Shown here: piece by piece, positions 22,901 to 30,230 of the stretch | Numbering within the stretch: the first letter of the stretch is position 1 | Layout: the number at the start of each line of letters is the position of its first letter | NCBI GenBank assembly: GCA_004764695.1 | Contig: SMSO01000035.1 | Coordinates: 618,001-682,000 of the forward strand | DNA from: Schizochytrium sp. TIO01 | Taxonomy: Eukaryota; Sar; Bigyra; Thraustochytrida; Thraustochytriidae | Reading direction: 5' to 3' | Length of the DNA: 64,000 nt | The notes under the pieces: model-generated | The model's database searches: none | What the model was told of the DNA's origin: nothing | Seen by the model: the letters and a program-made list of their open reading frames with translations, nothing else | Translations under genes and position numbers: made by a program

Positions 22901-24085
22901 TGTCGCTGCGGAGAACCGGGCGGAATTCAAAAACGTCTCGTCCCTTTGGCTGTTATGTTCCTGCTAATATACACGATTGGCTTCCCTCTTTTCGTGTACC
23001 TCTCTATTCGGCGACATCGGTCTGTAGTCGAGGAAGACCAGTACTTGCGAGCACATGGTGTTGGCGATACACGTGAGTCAGGACCACGTACTTACGACTT
23101 TCGTAAGTCGTTTTCAACTTTGTACGTATCTTTTAAGCCTAGTAGGCAGACTTGGGTTGTTTTGATTATACTTCGCAAGGCCTTAATTGCAATATGTGCT
23201 CTGCTGTTACGCACAAATGTGACAGCTGTCCTTGCGATGGTTTTACTCATTCTTTTTGGTTCATTTGTGCTGACAACTTTGTATCGGCCATATATGAGTA
23301 ATGGTGAGCGTAGCGCGGTGCTGAAAGAGTTGGATGAACTTGCTACTAAAGGGCTCGATGATCCCAAGTTTAGCAAGTATACTGTATTACAACGTCGGGT
23401 CCAAGAATCCGTGAAGATTCATCGCGCGATGGAGGAGCGCCAGCAAGCCCACCAGCATGGCGCGGCACAATTTAAGTTTGATGATTCAGACAAGACAGCA
23501 GAACGACTAGCAAGGCGCAATCAGCGCCGCCGTAGTGCAGCTGCGTTCTTCTTCGATTACAATAGTGTCGAGTTGGCGCTTCTGGGGAGTGCTATTCTAA
23601 TTTGCCTCGGAGGAATACTTTTGGAGTCAATGTACAATGATGGAAACCTCTATGGACAGCGTAATACCTTAAGCGCCTTCTTGATTGTGCTTATTGTTCT
23701 TACGATTGTTTACTATGTTGTGGCAGTTCTTTCGGAAATTTTTCCGACATCTTTATCATCTTATACCAAATTCTTGCAGCGGCGAAGGCCAGAAGATCAT
23801 CAAATTGAAGATCTTGATGAAGATTTGAACCTTAGCACAAACCCAATATTCCTTCCTGGGTTTCGCTCACGAGGAAATGATAGTGCTACTCGGCAAGAAC
23901 TCGAAGAGAATCAGGCTGAGTTGCGTAGGATTGCCGAGCAAAATGAGAGTCTTCGTCAAGAATTGAGACGGCAAAAGCAAGAAGATCAAATGAATGATGA
24001 TGGAACTGACACGCAAATGCCTACACAGGATGTGCCAGCCAAGTCACGACGCAAACAATTTTCGTTTCGTACAACACGCCAGTAG
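10997..24085 (+). CDS. giant surface receptor: signal peptide, C-type lectin, Cys-rich, cadherin, IPT/TIG and multi-pass membrane regions
   Basis: 4,362 residues in one uninterrupted exon. I chose the ATG at 10997 because it opens directly onto a signal peptide (MALAFQRVALAVALVL...). An upstream in-frame ATG at 10931 would bury it. In order: C-type lectin about 33-180, with the sugar/Ca-binding EPNN and WND motifs; ephrin-receptor/TNFR-like Cys repeats about 181-490; about ten cadherin repeats about 640-1775, marked by linkers such as DVNDNPVF, DENEQPTF and DVNEAPTF, with a six-Cys insert near 1255-1280; about fourteen IPT/TIG-like repeats about 1775-3480 (GGQQVVIEGSGFG, IGGRQLRISGSNFG); a second Cys-rich block about 3570-3788; about ten hydrophobic segments about 3790-4248; and a cytoplasmic coiled coil about 4298-4330. 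This predicts a plasma-membrane adhesion or sensing protein. Ligand and signalling output are unknown. Confidence 0.92.
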   Translation: MALAFQRVALAVALVLNFCFVNLPFGIAQSVTPSYCSQSNYASFQGRCYRYSTNAATWNNANNICINEGGTLVSMHTLEENQHVGLTLGCRYNRYGNSGRASGVCWIGLYQLQGESSGWQWINGDPVSYTKWAPNEPNNVDNSNDGGEDCAQIWDRQYDQGNWNDEPCEWSYPFVCVQMALCPAGYYQSRAYERWTDDSLLPECSMCPGGTYRAAIGALALSECLSCPAGKIGNAGRSSVCTEDCPQGYYCPAGTDADAAVNSDRGPQACPAGTYGPYTGLKTVDQCKECDPGYFCGGQANTVSNPSSGQCDAGRCGFMAQKNSQCTQICPPGYRCPAGSACPGATKWDSSTVTNYALDCGGESVFCPAGSITSTPVDPGFYSIGSPEERSTGQVECEPGYYCTSGRRILCPGGTYRSSAGAMSEAECSICQSGYTCPSSRVNTSPQSVNCYDDVFNTSLASYKPSELYCPAGSAYPLVVEDGMYTTPETDQALYNRKAQISCDIDEVCAEGLREALLQWSSVTTCATLNQASVAVPEMSASGTILGTFPAAVPASVASEYDVSYLLGTVAYFDSSVTSCEPTTRAKNKDIFQVGGDSGSLSLTRDDLQFETCLPTLDVRYKVPIIARVFEKSTSNLISSIQCPIIVEVQDANDQPVFIGFNAGDGSTTEETIYYRQINEGVQKNVPVAVCDSSGYAAGCPITSSGSSAAELLTEDEDDGTVLQYSIVSGDDGAASDAERPFKIDPCSGLVSARISDNIRFNNKSLYRYVIAVTDDGNGGRFTPKTAEAILYIYVIDVNDNPVFTYNVETHPFYIIENQPENSLITGTSLSELATDEDGDSLNFQIVTNDGDAFKIVNNQLLTTRVGAETINYESSKKRYFLDIEVQDNRGGFAQGTIQVLVQNANDPPSLASSANAFYVFENSLGVPICTDPEASCTLVNNPGTITATDEDVTSDIVFELIGSHTDKFTIDASTGVITTSAALNFEDESLGLLTGSGRGYTLSIKATSQGESGTDDDASTTASVTVYVVDENEQPTFSDPSLIIKVPETWPVGAFLPTTIQASDPDNEDTVLLGKTAPVQTLTFSNFGSNAFFTMSTDEDERGTIKVSGSLLGQGGTDIPLLVRIQDNGGPVRQESTNTFLVTILDVNEAPTFNSTQFTFNANENEDFLSSAIFATDNDIGQTLTYSVIGGNGQTFFEIVDADSGSGISNRGFKVKKKSGVLLNYELSSKEWTLNIQVADEGPSAKIGIFCNPSASASCGGGAFCDSGRCVQTCYDTVVANASVYQAEVSLSSFYRCDYSGAAPIESINGQPSSFFSETAETTVVITIVDKNDAPAFTNCSAMQFQVVSNRRSENQVVGSASNLFAFTYDEDAQNPGSTFDREWSYTVIPEDSYNYFTISNGALVYQGSASNTAATGQVFHPTLRVIDAVDSSFYSDCLLNIIVVEANTPPSMSDYTTPVFSEGTDISGEDDIEVLSSMMFLVVDPDDNENFTFTTSSNPYFNVDPGNGRITVGSAVVSYESFSSHAYELIVRVRDSKGAEDVATVTIPIGDVNEAPSFASYIPVIGVPENSTLGTIVQSSLEDAALVSDPDIYSSSTWHDLSFSLASCSLSPCPFSIDEADGSISLISALDYEGVTSLYSLSIVARDGAGLEDTGTFTIQVDNVNENPVFISDPTVSVDEGGDGSGSILFNMKTVVEDPDVGDEPENLVYTILDNNSPFSIENGVLMGTNSFKLDYEAQQQYNVNIEARDSKNLTARAEVTVLVRNINDVKISSVTVIDGYLSCSGGSQVVITGNNFGLINNTISEASLLVKYTNTRTGAVYVCDNPTRTSDDNTQVTCTSSAGVGSGFLWTVSVTVPGTDIQGDTSPAFATPSLSFAAPTVTEVVNATAFPTRGGQEFHILGTCMGFAGDFTASGGFGSTPDTFVRYCSDAGICVTLSDCVMRDTGIISCTSLPGIGGNLRWTVKVAGATSTSFSGGSYARPSILSLSRTIFPSDGDAEVIIRGDNFAGVGETPDKAYGLLVFGSVEKRYQLVSCIVSTSYEEITCAGIEPGMGTGMSIVLVFGGLQSLPDPLINLGFVLPTITTFKGEGVDGGSTVGGQQVVIEGSGFGPACGRAATNDAESVKCDILSVQYSRNSQRVSDGSIIRYSPDCVVVTDSRAVCSTTPGTGAGHLWVFNFGGHQGVSPPAGVTTSYAVPTVGGYEGVGAQDALTSGNQEVLIRGSNFGPANGAAIVAFYGPEGNPSEFGSSDGISCEIETVNEVIRCYTVEGAGNELTWTVYVDDQKSRAETTSYGDPEIGSIDVTEFDVDGGDVVMISGLNFGPQGRQEYLEDVSFGPLANIAAYNPSCTIRSHTQLRCTIPPGIGTNMYWTVTVKGQTSTVGSIPTAYTPLELLSTASADNSTQGGYLMRVYADGLPICDSQALISVLFGSHTLSYVFLYDDLVSSQPISDVVSYCASSITRGRRSLSFYVPELATSERNPGVGISVSSKRFSAAYVTELDNFEYAAPVLDSVYAEPSGSGTDTIRVVLRGKNFCRSTDCCQTLVNGNVVPEDSHSHEIITLNASVDGATVQVRCGNRYSEQRYISTSNPFTYSATTSRGTAVSETIYPTEIPEGSEFIDLFGLNYGEVAPTVSVGGRGATVVLHEKVSCTGTNAPSLGTEGECYRTRIYVPSGQGSSNGIIVMANSGAQSTPDALFEFVHYAAPLIASIDVIGVSATIPTIGGRQLRISGSNFGISGQVYLYQYRAFSNGDFNFETNPAQVGKLACSPWNHSTIMCTVPPGEGVDLEVRVEVGDQNSRGAGADPEFTMSYEPPVVTGTSFQGSSLDAARTIGGDLITIHGQNFGRPYLQGAVCPDLFQENCTNISPRISLGGLSCTLVNNTHSEIVCMVPPGQGNGLTIGVGVRGQSTSAGDIFGYLPPKITSFTPLSAPTSGRRNGNAIMMEISGDNFGVDELEVRYIAEDGSLDMLVAQSNGGINNTLYPQFEYNHTFITFEVPAYRGKDLMVVVIVAGQKAVAVDYFSYLKPVVAGVSVMNPDDISEFKDVSEGAIGAIAVDFLPDSYEPGTSLQFHRRRFLMTSESTSRLYIVGSRELAEVVLRTPATTSCDLSSKFRGYSWITQVNTVLDNGVFYQHVDVFPNEYCSGEVAVSIETRGGLSKASTLSHGEAGCTTPYMKLVESIEMTPQTLVGVGFLANMSCCGDGSFWTVGVAEECACEMLTQNRALLSTGKSYGVYLVNDLTDLYFSEPVSSPEILLNQSAFILPRYGPTYVSVDNRSLDETPTGPTSGCYEFESYEVYQERRAESILLYGTALNVYRRCVTKALMTLTGDNFSTDIENSTNSNDLQIFFVDEKTGASYRAATTTSQGDHNEICSSSDGCVHTHEQITFQIPPGAGLNLLIMIQVGNQDTFAEVPNSNATDSRVRFNYMTPSVSRASPGTLTGDSYEFADAAGDVSVDLRGTNFGGVLANTTIYVDGRICPNSRWRSPDEDLTTGLPFLSCEPEADIVGPRNLFVCVSNQATLVISSSQDTSILTEADYIRMTSSTSQLSNADQATIDNFHSVVTSRYNTRCKSVSERSGNILGQYGGLGQLCVTCPGGAVCETGDAPFVDPHAAEGYYRLDVAIYEEDGKTVRERAALRCPSERWDTIFLDTYPSATFDSTCSDYVACQPSEACLGANNCDQAYRYAYDKCNEVRSSEGYNNSCGVFQDPFTGVYKGIDMDCNPNPTSECTPDSPQNCAKCIVTYDREISITLPVGRCECTMPQRCALCTLNTHYRLNNRCQECPQNVWMIILAFSILVLLMIAAGYYFNRFNLNLALLAIGIDFAQVLSVFSAVNLEWPQAFEKFLSFFSFLSLNIDIVGIECIVPTFEYETKWWLSQSLPLVVLAILILMHLIYSVYKVCRHTKRVKLTSHVGRLVAIYLVVCYVLYIAVTRKSLEIFDCTALPEDDGYTYTSFTSLSCDGGSLCRCGEPGGIQKRLVPLAVMFLLIYTIGFPLFVYLSIRRHRSVVEEDQYLRAHGVGDTRESGPRTYDFRKSFSTLYVSFKPSRQTWVVLIILRKALIAICALLLRTNVTAVLAMVLLILFGSFVLTTLYRPYMSNGERSAVLKELDELATKGLDDPKFSKYTVLQRRVQESVKIHRAMEERQQAHQHGAAQFKFDDSDKTAERLARRNQRRRSAAAFFFDYNSVELALLGSAILICLGGILLESMYNDGNLYGQRNTLSAFLIVLIVLTIVYYVVAVLSEIFPTSLSSYTKFLQRRRPEDHQIEDLDEDLNLSTNPIFLPGFRSRGNDSATRQELEENQAELRRIAEQNESLRQELRRQKQEDQMNDDGTDTQMPTQDVPAKSRRKQFSFRTTRQ

Positions 24086-24560
24086 AACTAGAGAAAGTTG
24101 ATGTCACAATCCTTCACAATGCTACCCAAATTGTTACTATTGTTTTTTTGTTTTTAGTTGTTATTTGTTATGAAAAGAAAATACTAAAATAAATATTTTT
24201 AATATTTTACTCTATATAAATATGATTGTTTGTTTTTATTATTTTATTTATTTCGAAAATTAATTAACAATGACATTTTAAACGTTAAATATATATATAT
24301 ATATTTTTTCACCTGAAATAAGCATATTGTAGTGATAACCTCAAAGTGAGTGAAAAGTAAATGAAGTGTTTTGCATTCAATTTTGCGAAGGTGAGTTAGC
24401 ACTGTAGCCTTAAACTATAGTAGTTTGATAATAATAACACAAGTATTTAATAAAATGTTAAGGCTCTTGCTCTTGTTTCACTAAGTAACAAATTGCTTTC
24501 CACATTGGGGCAGCCCAGCGCGTGCGCACGGCAAAGCAAATAAAAGTATGGGCTGACGCA
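24086..24560. other. 3' flank of the receptor gene and 5' flank of the next gene
   Basis: Very AT-rich. It contains an AATAAA at 24188-24193, about 105 bases after the receptor stop and a plausible polyadenylation signal, and a (TA)n tract near 24288-24304. No gene seen. Confidence 0.55.
24188..24193 (+). promoter_or_regulatory. candidate polyadenylation signal of the receptor gene
   Basis: AATAAA lies about 100 nt after the TAG, followed by T-rich DNA. The hexamer is common by chance in such AT-rich sequence, so only its position supports it. Confidence 0.35.
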
Positions 24561-26702
24561 ATGGAGGACTTGTCCAGCATCGATGAAGCAATTGGGGTGC
24601 GTGGCTTTGGCAAAACTAACCTAGAATCTTGTTTCAACGATGTTGATAGTAGCGAAGAAGCGTTAGTGTGTGCCAAACAGGCTGCCGAAGAGGAAGGCCT
24701 TGAAGATCCTCTTTGGAACGAAGACATTGCAGCAGCAACTGAGACCTGCGCGCAAGCCTATGAACGGCTTGCGCGCATGGCCCGTCTTTTTGGATTGCTC
24801 CAGCAAGCAGAGGGTGCTTTAGAACGAATCATTGAGCTTCGTGATGAGCAATTAGCGCATGCCCAGCCATATAGACATAGCTTGAGACACAAACAACACG
24901 GAGCTATTAGGCGAGAGCTTACATTACTTCTCGCATCTGCATATCACAATCTTGGCACATGCATACGAGTACAAACGTCGCACCCAGGTCTAGTATACCG
25001 TGAAGAAGATAGAATACGTAACAAGACTGACACTTACACTGAAGACCAATTTGTAATTTATAATGAACATGATGTTCAAGATCATGTCAAGAGTCTCCTT
25101 GGTGCTCGCGTTAATCGAGCGGAGGAGATGCTCGTTCGTGCTCTATATTTTCGCCGAGAGATCCTTCAAGAAATTCTCGAATCCAAGAAGATGGCGTCAG
25201 AATACGCTTATACTCAGGACTCCGAGGTCCTCCACGCGAAACAACTCGTGGCGCAGACTTTGAGCACACTTGCAGTCTTACAAAGCTCCTATGGGCTGCC
25301 TACGGCTGGAGAGACAGACACTGAGTCGCTCTCTATATATGCATCTACACTACTCGTTGAAAGTGAGGTTGAATTCGAACCCTCTCGAGGGGACTGGACA
25401 CCACGTCGAAATCTAAAAGCGCGTCAGTCAGTTTGTCGATCCTTTCGATCAAAACAAACGCAAAATGGAGGAAAATGCAAACCTCCAAGCTTCCCTGCTT
25501 TAAATTTGCGTGATGCTCAACCAGCAAGGCAAGAAGGGTCAGATGTGAATAATCGGCGCTCAATCCGTCGTGTAGCAGATTCTATGAGCTGTATGTTTAA
25601 ACGCTCCTCTTCAAGCAACCAGCGACCGCGCAATGCGGAGAAGACATCAAATCCACCGCAGAAGAAACTCGCAGCGAGCACGGTTGAACCTTTGGAGGAA
25701 CGTCAGGCCCTTAACCCCCGCCACCTTGAACACAGCGGTGAGCAAATTTTCATGGTTGGGAAACGAGATGACCATGCTATATTAGGCAAAAGTAAAGCTT
25801 CAGCTGCAAATATTGATATGTGGAGACTTGTACTTGTTGATCGAAGATACTATAGCTGGTATTCGGACCATACATCCCGTGAACAAGCACGCCTCGCTTC
25901 AACGGGGGTATCTAGCGAGTTGCTTTTAGATGCAAACAAAGTTGGCAATCTTTCTTTGGGCGATGCTAATAGTCGCCGGAGTTTCACCAGAGCAGGCCCG
26001 CCCTCTCATCCTTTAACAGACCATCTTATAATAGCTGGCAAATCCCCGTTTGTGGACTCCTTTCATGCAAAACTTACATTCGATTATGATGTGCATCGCT
26101 GGCGTTTGTTTGATATGTCACCTCGAAAGTCAGGGATACTCGTAAATGGAGTTCGAATAAAAGACACGTTTCTGTGTGAGGGAGATCTTGTTAGTATTGG
26201 TGGCCTTGACACCTCGTTGAAGCCAGGCGAGTCGTTACGTTCTGCATTTTCAAGGTACGAACCTCATTACCCTACACCTTTGTTATATCGTTGTGAACGT
26301 GTTTGGGAAACCAACTCTGGAGAGAAGCACCATTGTCAGAGCTCTGAAGTTGACTTGTCAAAGCATCAAAAACTCAGCGAAAACATCAATTATGAAGATC
26401 TCTGGCCTGCAGATGTTTTTCTAAAAGATTGTGATGAACCTGCCTATGCCTATTTTCATATTCTTGTAATATGTGAGTATCTGCGCCAGAGCTGTAAGGC
26501 GATAATTTCCTCCCTCCCAGAGTCAATGCTCGGCATTGGGGTCTCTCCTAAAGAGTCTAGATCCATGTTTCACGAAGTTTTACATCAGGGTATACCTATA
26601 TACTATTGGAATGTTTGGATTGAGGCGAAAATCAAGCATGAGCTAACTGATGATTTTATGCACTACCATAGGCGTCGCGAATTTAATTATTTCGGTGCTT
26701 AG
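24561..26702 (+). CDS. helical-repeat (TPR-like) protein with FHA domain
   Basis: 713 residues from the ATG at 24561. An upstream GTG keeps the frame open but is not a likely eukaryotic start. Residues about 45-250 are alpha-helical with TPR-like Ala/Leu/Tyr spacing (AQAYERLARMARLFGLLQQA). Residues about 270-400 are basic, Ser-rich and disordered. Residues about 480-560 form an FHA domain: IIAGKSPFVDSFHAKL, RWRLFDMSPRKSGILVNGV and LCEGDLVSIGG. The usual GR is replaced by AGK and the Ser-x-x-His by SFH, so the phosphothreonine pocket is diverged. The C-terminal 150 residues match nothing I recognise. It is the second FHA protein in the window. An adaptor role in phospho-dependent assembly is inference. 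Confidence 0.8.
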   Translation: MEDLSSIDEAIGVRGFGKTNLESCFNDVDSSEEALVCAKQAAEEEGLEDPLWNEDIAAATETCAQAYERLARMARLFGLLQQAEGALERIIELRDEQLAHAQPYRHSLRHKQHGAIRRELTLLLASAYHNLGTCIRVQTSHPGLVYREEDRIRNKTDTYTEDQFVIYNEHDVQDHVKSLLGARVNRAEEMLVRALYFRREILQEILESKKMASEYAYTQDSEVLHAKQLVAQTLSTLAVLQSSYGLPTAGETDTESLSIYASTLLVESEVEFEPSRGDWTPRRNLKARQSVCRSFRSKQTQNGGKCKPPSFPALNLRDAQPARQEGSDVNNRRSIRRVADSMSCMFKRSSSSNQRPRNAEKTSNPPQKKLAASTVEPLEERQALNPRHLEHSGEQIFMVGKRDDHAILGKSKASAANIDMWRLVLVDRRYYSWYSDHTSREQARLASTGVSSELLLDANKVGNLSLGDANSRRSFTRAGPPSHPLTDHLIIAGKSPFVDSFHAKLTFDYDVHRWRLFDMSPRKSGILVNGVRIKDTFLCEGDLVSIGGLDTSLKPGESLRSAFSRYEPHYPTPLLYRCERVWETNSGEKHHCQSSEVDLSKHQKLSENINYEDLWPADVFLKDCDEPAYAYFHILVICEYLRQSCKAIISSLPESMLGIGVSPKESRSMFHEVLHQGIPIYYWNVWIEAKIKHELTDDFMHYHRRREFNYFGA

Positions 26703-27104
26703 ATGATCGTGAAATCAGAAGAAGTGTGTACCGTTCAATAAAGGCCGTTCACTTCAATGTCTTGTGACTGAAACAATGTTTCATAATTTTACTTGAGGTT
26801 CAGATACAGATTTGTGTGGGAAACAGTCTAATGAGTTGGTATTTGACTTTTCGGATATGTGCAGATTATCTAGATAATCGTTCATTCACTTTGTATTAAT
26901 CCCAAGTCTTCACCCAAGCAAGATGATTGCGTTTGGTAATGTAAAAACGAAGTGCTAAATTTGTTTTTTCAAAGTTACCAATATATAATTCTGTCGCATA
27001 GTAGTTATCGGAATTGCCTAAATGGTGAAGACCACGAGAGATTTCGCGTATGAATTGAACATCTGAGTAATAATGCTTATACTTAACCTTAGATGTATAA
27101 TATC
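26703..27104. other. convergent 3' spacer between the FHA gene and SEC6
   Basis: 402 bases shared by two converging 3' ends. It contains AATAAA at 26737-26742, 35 nt after the FHA stop, which is a likely polyadenylation signal. No other gene seen. Confidence 0.55.
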
Positions 27105-30050
27105 TTAAGACATTCGCGAAGAAACAAAAGAGTCCAGAGACATCTCTACAGCAGGGGAGGAAGACCCCGCTTCTCCTGACAATGATGACGTTTTTGATTT
27201 CTTCCCCTTGACCTTCTTTTTGCTCCTACGTTTTGTTACTAGTGCTTTATTAGATTTACTCTTCGATCCCTTTTGCAAAGGCACTGGAGCTTGTGCCACT
27301 GTAACCTGCCGACTTGCTGCTTCCAGGAGAAGTTCAGGTGTTGGTGGCAAGGAGGATAGGTCAAATCGAGGAGCAACAGGGTTAGACTCAACATAATCTG
27401 ATACCTCTGACAGAAAGGTGGTTCGTACATCATTAGATAGGTCTCCTCGTAAAAAGAGAAGCCGAGCAATAGCTTGCTTGGCGAACGGCCCAAAATGTTG
27501 AGCCACATCAGCAAAATGTTTGGGGGGGTAGTCCTCCTCTTCAGCCTCCATCAAACGAGCGCAGTGCCAAATGACATCTATTTTGGTCTCCAGAGACTCC
27601 TGCGTACGAATTTTTCCATAGCGAAGAACATCTAAGTACTGACCAAAAAAGTTTTGAAGAATTTGTGCATCCGCTCTCATACGTTCGATTGCATATTTTT
27701 TATTGCTGAAGGATGTGCGCAGCGACATAAGACGCATAATGTAGCTATCCACAGTTTTCGCCAAGCAGGTGGCAACAATGCGCCCAAACAAAAGCTCGGA
27801 CCCTAGCCAAATACGAAATCCCTCAGAGGAGTCTTCAAAATAGTCTAAAAATGTAGCCACGAAGCGATCCATAGTACGAGCTTCGTTAGTTTCCCAGCGA
27901 GAAGTGAATAGGGACTGTACTATCTCGCTACTTTCAAGTTCAGCAAATATAAGCTCTACACTGCGTACAGCTACTGCATCAATAGCACGGATAAATCCAC
28001 CGGCGACCTTGTCAAGTTCAGATTGAATTTCTGAGAGAAGTGCATCTGCACCCCGATCTGACATATCCATCCCTTGCTTCACTTCAAGAATGAGCACTTT
28101 GTCACATAAATCATACATCCGTTCAAAGTCATTCATCATAGCACAGCAGTGCTCAACGCTTGTGTCTTGGGATGACAATCGGTTGGTCTGCTCTCCTTGG
28201 TATGTACGAAGTATCTCTAACACAGTCCTCTGCACAAATGAAGCTAGATGAGGACCTGTGACACCATGCAGACGGAGCACGTTTAACTCTTGAGCAAGAA
28301 TATTAAATAGGTCTTCTGGGGTTGCAGTTTGTAGAGCTCCACCACGACCAATACGAGGATCACGGTTTTGTTTAGTAATTGCATGCATCATTTGTTCCAT
28401 ACGGGGAAAAGCATCAGCAATATAGGTCGACATCATTCCTTCGGCTTCGCGACGCAACTCTTTAGCTCGTGCCATAGCTGCTGCACGGTGATCATCATGC
28501 AGGTTAGAACTCGCGTCCCCAATGGTAATTGTGCGATGCGATTGGCTATGGGTAAAGCTACCTGTGGTAGTGGAAGTTGTTGCACCTGAAAATCCCGCAA
28601 AACCTCGGGGAGGAACTGAAGAGGCAGCATCCATGTCTGGATCCAGGTGAGACAAATCTAACGTTTCCACCACACTGAGATAGTGGTCGATAAAACCAAC
28701 CAATTGCAGCTTTTCACCAGGACTGACACGAGTCGAGGAAAAAACCGGATGAAGCAAACGCAACATTCGTCGCTCAACTACCCAACGATATAGTCCTACA
28801 ATGCTGTATGAGTCCGGGAAGCACTTCGCAATATCCTCCGCGACAGAATTTAAGTCCAGGATTAAATCCCTTCCGGCCCGTAAAAATTCTGGAATCTTAG
28901 ATGGAATGCCCTTTGGCTTTGACGAATGTTCAACATTCCCGCCCTCTTCATCTGTGTCTTCGTCGTCATCTTCTTCGTCGTCATCTTCATCATCCTCGTC
29001 ATCCTCGTCATCGACCTCCTCATCTTCATCGTCAGAGTCTACTGTAGTATTCCCCTTCGTATCTAACTTTGGGTTAGGATCTGATGACACTGACTCGGGA
29101 AGCAAATGATCAGGAAGTGCTTTAGAGAGGCGTTGTTCAATCGCTGATTCAAGTACACCTAGAGCTTGTTTTCGCCTTTGACCAGGAGGAATCAGCATCT
29201 CTAGCTTTTCCATTGCTTCACCTCGTGCACTTCGACGAGCTCTTTCACGATCATTGTACAGGTCAATTCGTTCAACAATTTCAACAGCAGCAATTAGTGA
29301 AGGAGCTTCACCAAATTGGGCAAGGTTAAAAAAGTTTGCGAGCCGGGTTGCAACCAAGTCCCAAATTTTTTGCCCGAGCTCTTCAACACGCCTGAAGTGG
29401 TCCCCAAGAACCTGAAGCACTTGAGCGTATGCATGAGAGCTTTGGCTATAGTTGCTGTGCATATTGATTGTATCCAGCTCTTCCCAGTTCGCAACACGAG
29501 CGTTGAGATCTTGCTCTTTCCGGCTAGCCTCGGTTACCTGATCAGAAACATCAGTGAGAATACGCTCACGCCAGGCATTTAGCTGAAGCCACTCCATAAA
29601 TACAGCCTTCAGGCTCCGAGGCTCGGCTTCAAGCTTTTCCCGGAGTTCATTCACCCGTCGAGGAACAGCATCATAAATCTCAAGCTGTTGCAAAATCTCA
29701 CGTACATTAGTCCTAGCATTCCGAATACGTGAGATATGTTCGAAGTCGTGAACAGCTTTTGTGACAGCTTGTGTGCGTCGATTGATCTTATTGAAATTAC
29801 TCCGTACGTTTGTCATCTCTTCTCGAGCCATGTTAAGCAACATTACAGTATTCTGCATTTCATCAAGTTGGGCTTGTACACCAGCTTCGAGCTGGGTTTC
29901 TACGGCGACAATACGTCTTTCATAGTCTTCACGCACGCTAGCTAGATTCTCGAGCTGTCCTGGGCTATCAAAGTATGATTGAACCTCAGCCAAGGCCAGC
30001 TCTTCAGCTAGCTCTCGAAGTGAGCGACGATTCGGGAGTGTGTCAGGCAT
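27105..30050 (-). CDS. SEC6: exocyst complex component SEC6/EXOC3
   Basis: 981 residues, start ATG at 30048-30050. The N-terminal coiled coil (residues about 25-200) and the long helical-bundle C-terminal half match the Sec6/EXOC3 family. Examples are the start region SLRELAEELALAEVQSYF and helices around MNDFERMYDLCDKVLILEVK. In the family, Sec6 is a core subunit of the octameric exocyst that tethers secretory vesicles to the plasma membrane before SNARE fusion. The protein is longer than animal and yeast Sec6 (about 745-805). Extra length comes from an almost purely acidic Asp/Glu insert at residues about 337-372, a Ser/Thr-rich loop near 490-520, and a Lys/Ser-rich C-terminal tail (about 935-970). 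The gene is intronless and convergent with the FHA gene. Confidence 0.88.
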   Translation of the reverse strand: MPDTLPNRRSLRELAEELALAEVQSYFDSPGQLENLASVREDYERRIVAVETQLEAGVQAQLDEMQNTVMLLNMAREEMTNVRSNFNKINRRTQAVTKAVHDFEHISRIRNARTNVREILQQLEIYDAVPRRVNELREKLEAEPRSLKAVFMEWLQLNAWRERILTDVSDQVTEASRKEQDLNARVANWEELDTINMHSNYSQSSHAYAQVLQVLGDHFRRVEELGQKIWDLVATRLANFFNLAQFGEAPSLIAAVEIVERIDLYNDRERARRSARGEAMEKLEMLIPPGQRRKQALGVLESAIEQRLSKALPDHLLPESVSSDPNPKLDTKGNTTVDSDDEDEEVDDEDDEDDEDDDEEDDDEDTDEEGGNVEHSSKPKGIPSKIPEFLRAGRDLILDLNSVAEDIAKCFPDSYSIVGLYRWVVERRMLRLLHPVFSSTRVSPGEKLQLVGFIDHYLSVVETLDLSHLDPDMDAASSVPPRGFAGFSGATTSTTTGSFTHSQSHRTITIGDASSNLHDDHRAAAMARAKELRREAEGMMSTYIADAFPRMEQMMHAITKQNRDPRIGRGGALQTATPEDLFNILAQELNVLRLHGVTGPHLASFVQRTVLEILRTYQGEQTNRLSSQDTSVEHCCAMMNDFERMYDLCDKVLILEVKQGMDMSDRGADALLSEIQSELDKVAGGFIRAIDAVAVRSVELIFAELESSEIVQSLFTSRWETNEARTMDRFVATFLDYFEDSSEGFRIWLGSELLFGRIVATCLAKTVDSYIMRLMSLRTSFSNKKYAIERMRADAQILQNFFGQYLDVLRYGKIRTQESLETKIDVIWHCARLMEAEEEDYPPKHFADVAQHFGPFAKQAIARLLFLRGDLSNDVRTTFLSEVSDYVESNPVAPRFDLSSLPPTPELLLEAASRQVTVAQAPVPLQKGSKSKSNKALVTKRRSKKKVKGKKSKTSSLSGEAGSSSPAVEMSLDSFVSSRMS

Positions 30051-30230
30051 GTTTTAAAGCAGGTTTTGTTTTAACTCAGAGTTCGAATTATCTCTCTTCG
30101 ATTTTCCTTTTCTCTTTTGTTTGCGATTGCTTTTGTGCTTGAGTTTGGTTTGAGTGTGAGTTAGTTCGGATTGACCTGTAGAGTGCCTATCCTCTCTATT
30201 AATGATTTTGATATCCCCCGTTGGCCTTAT

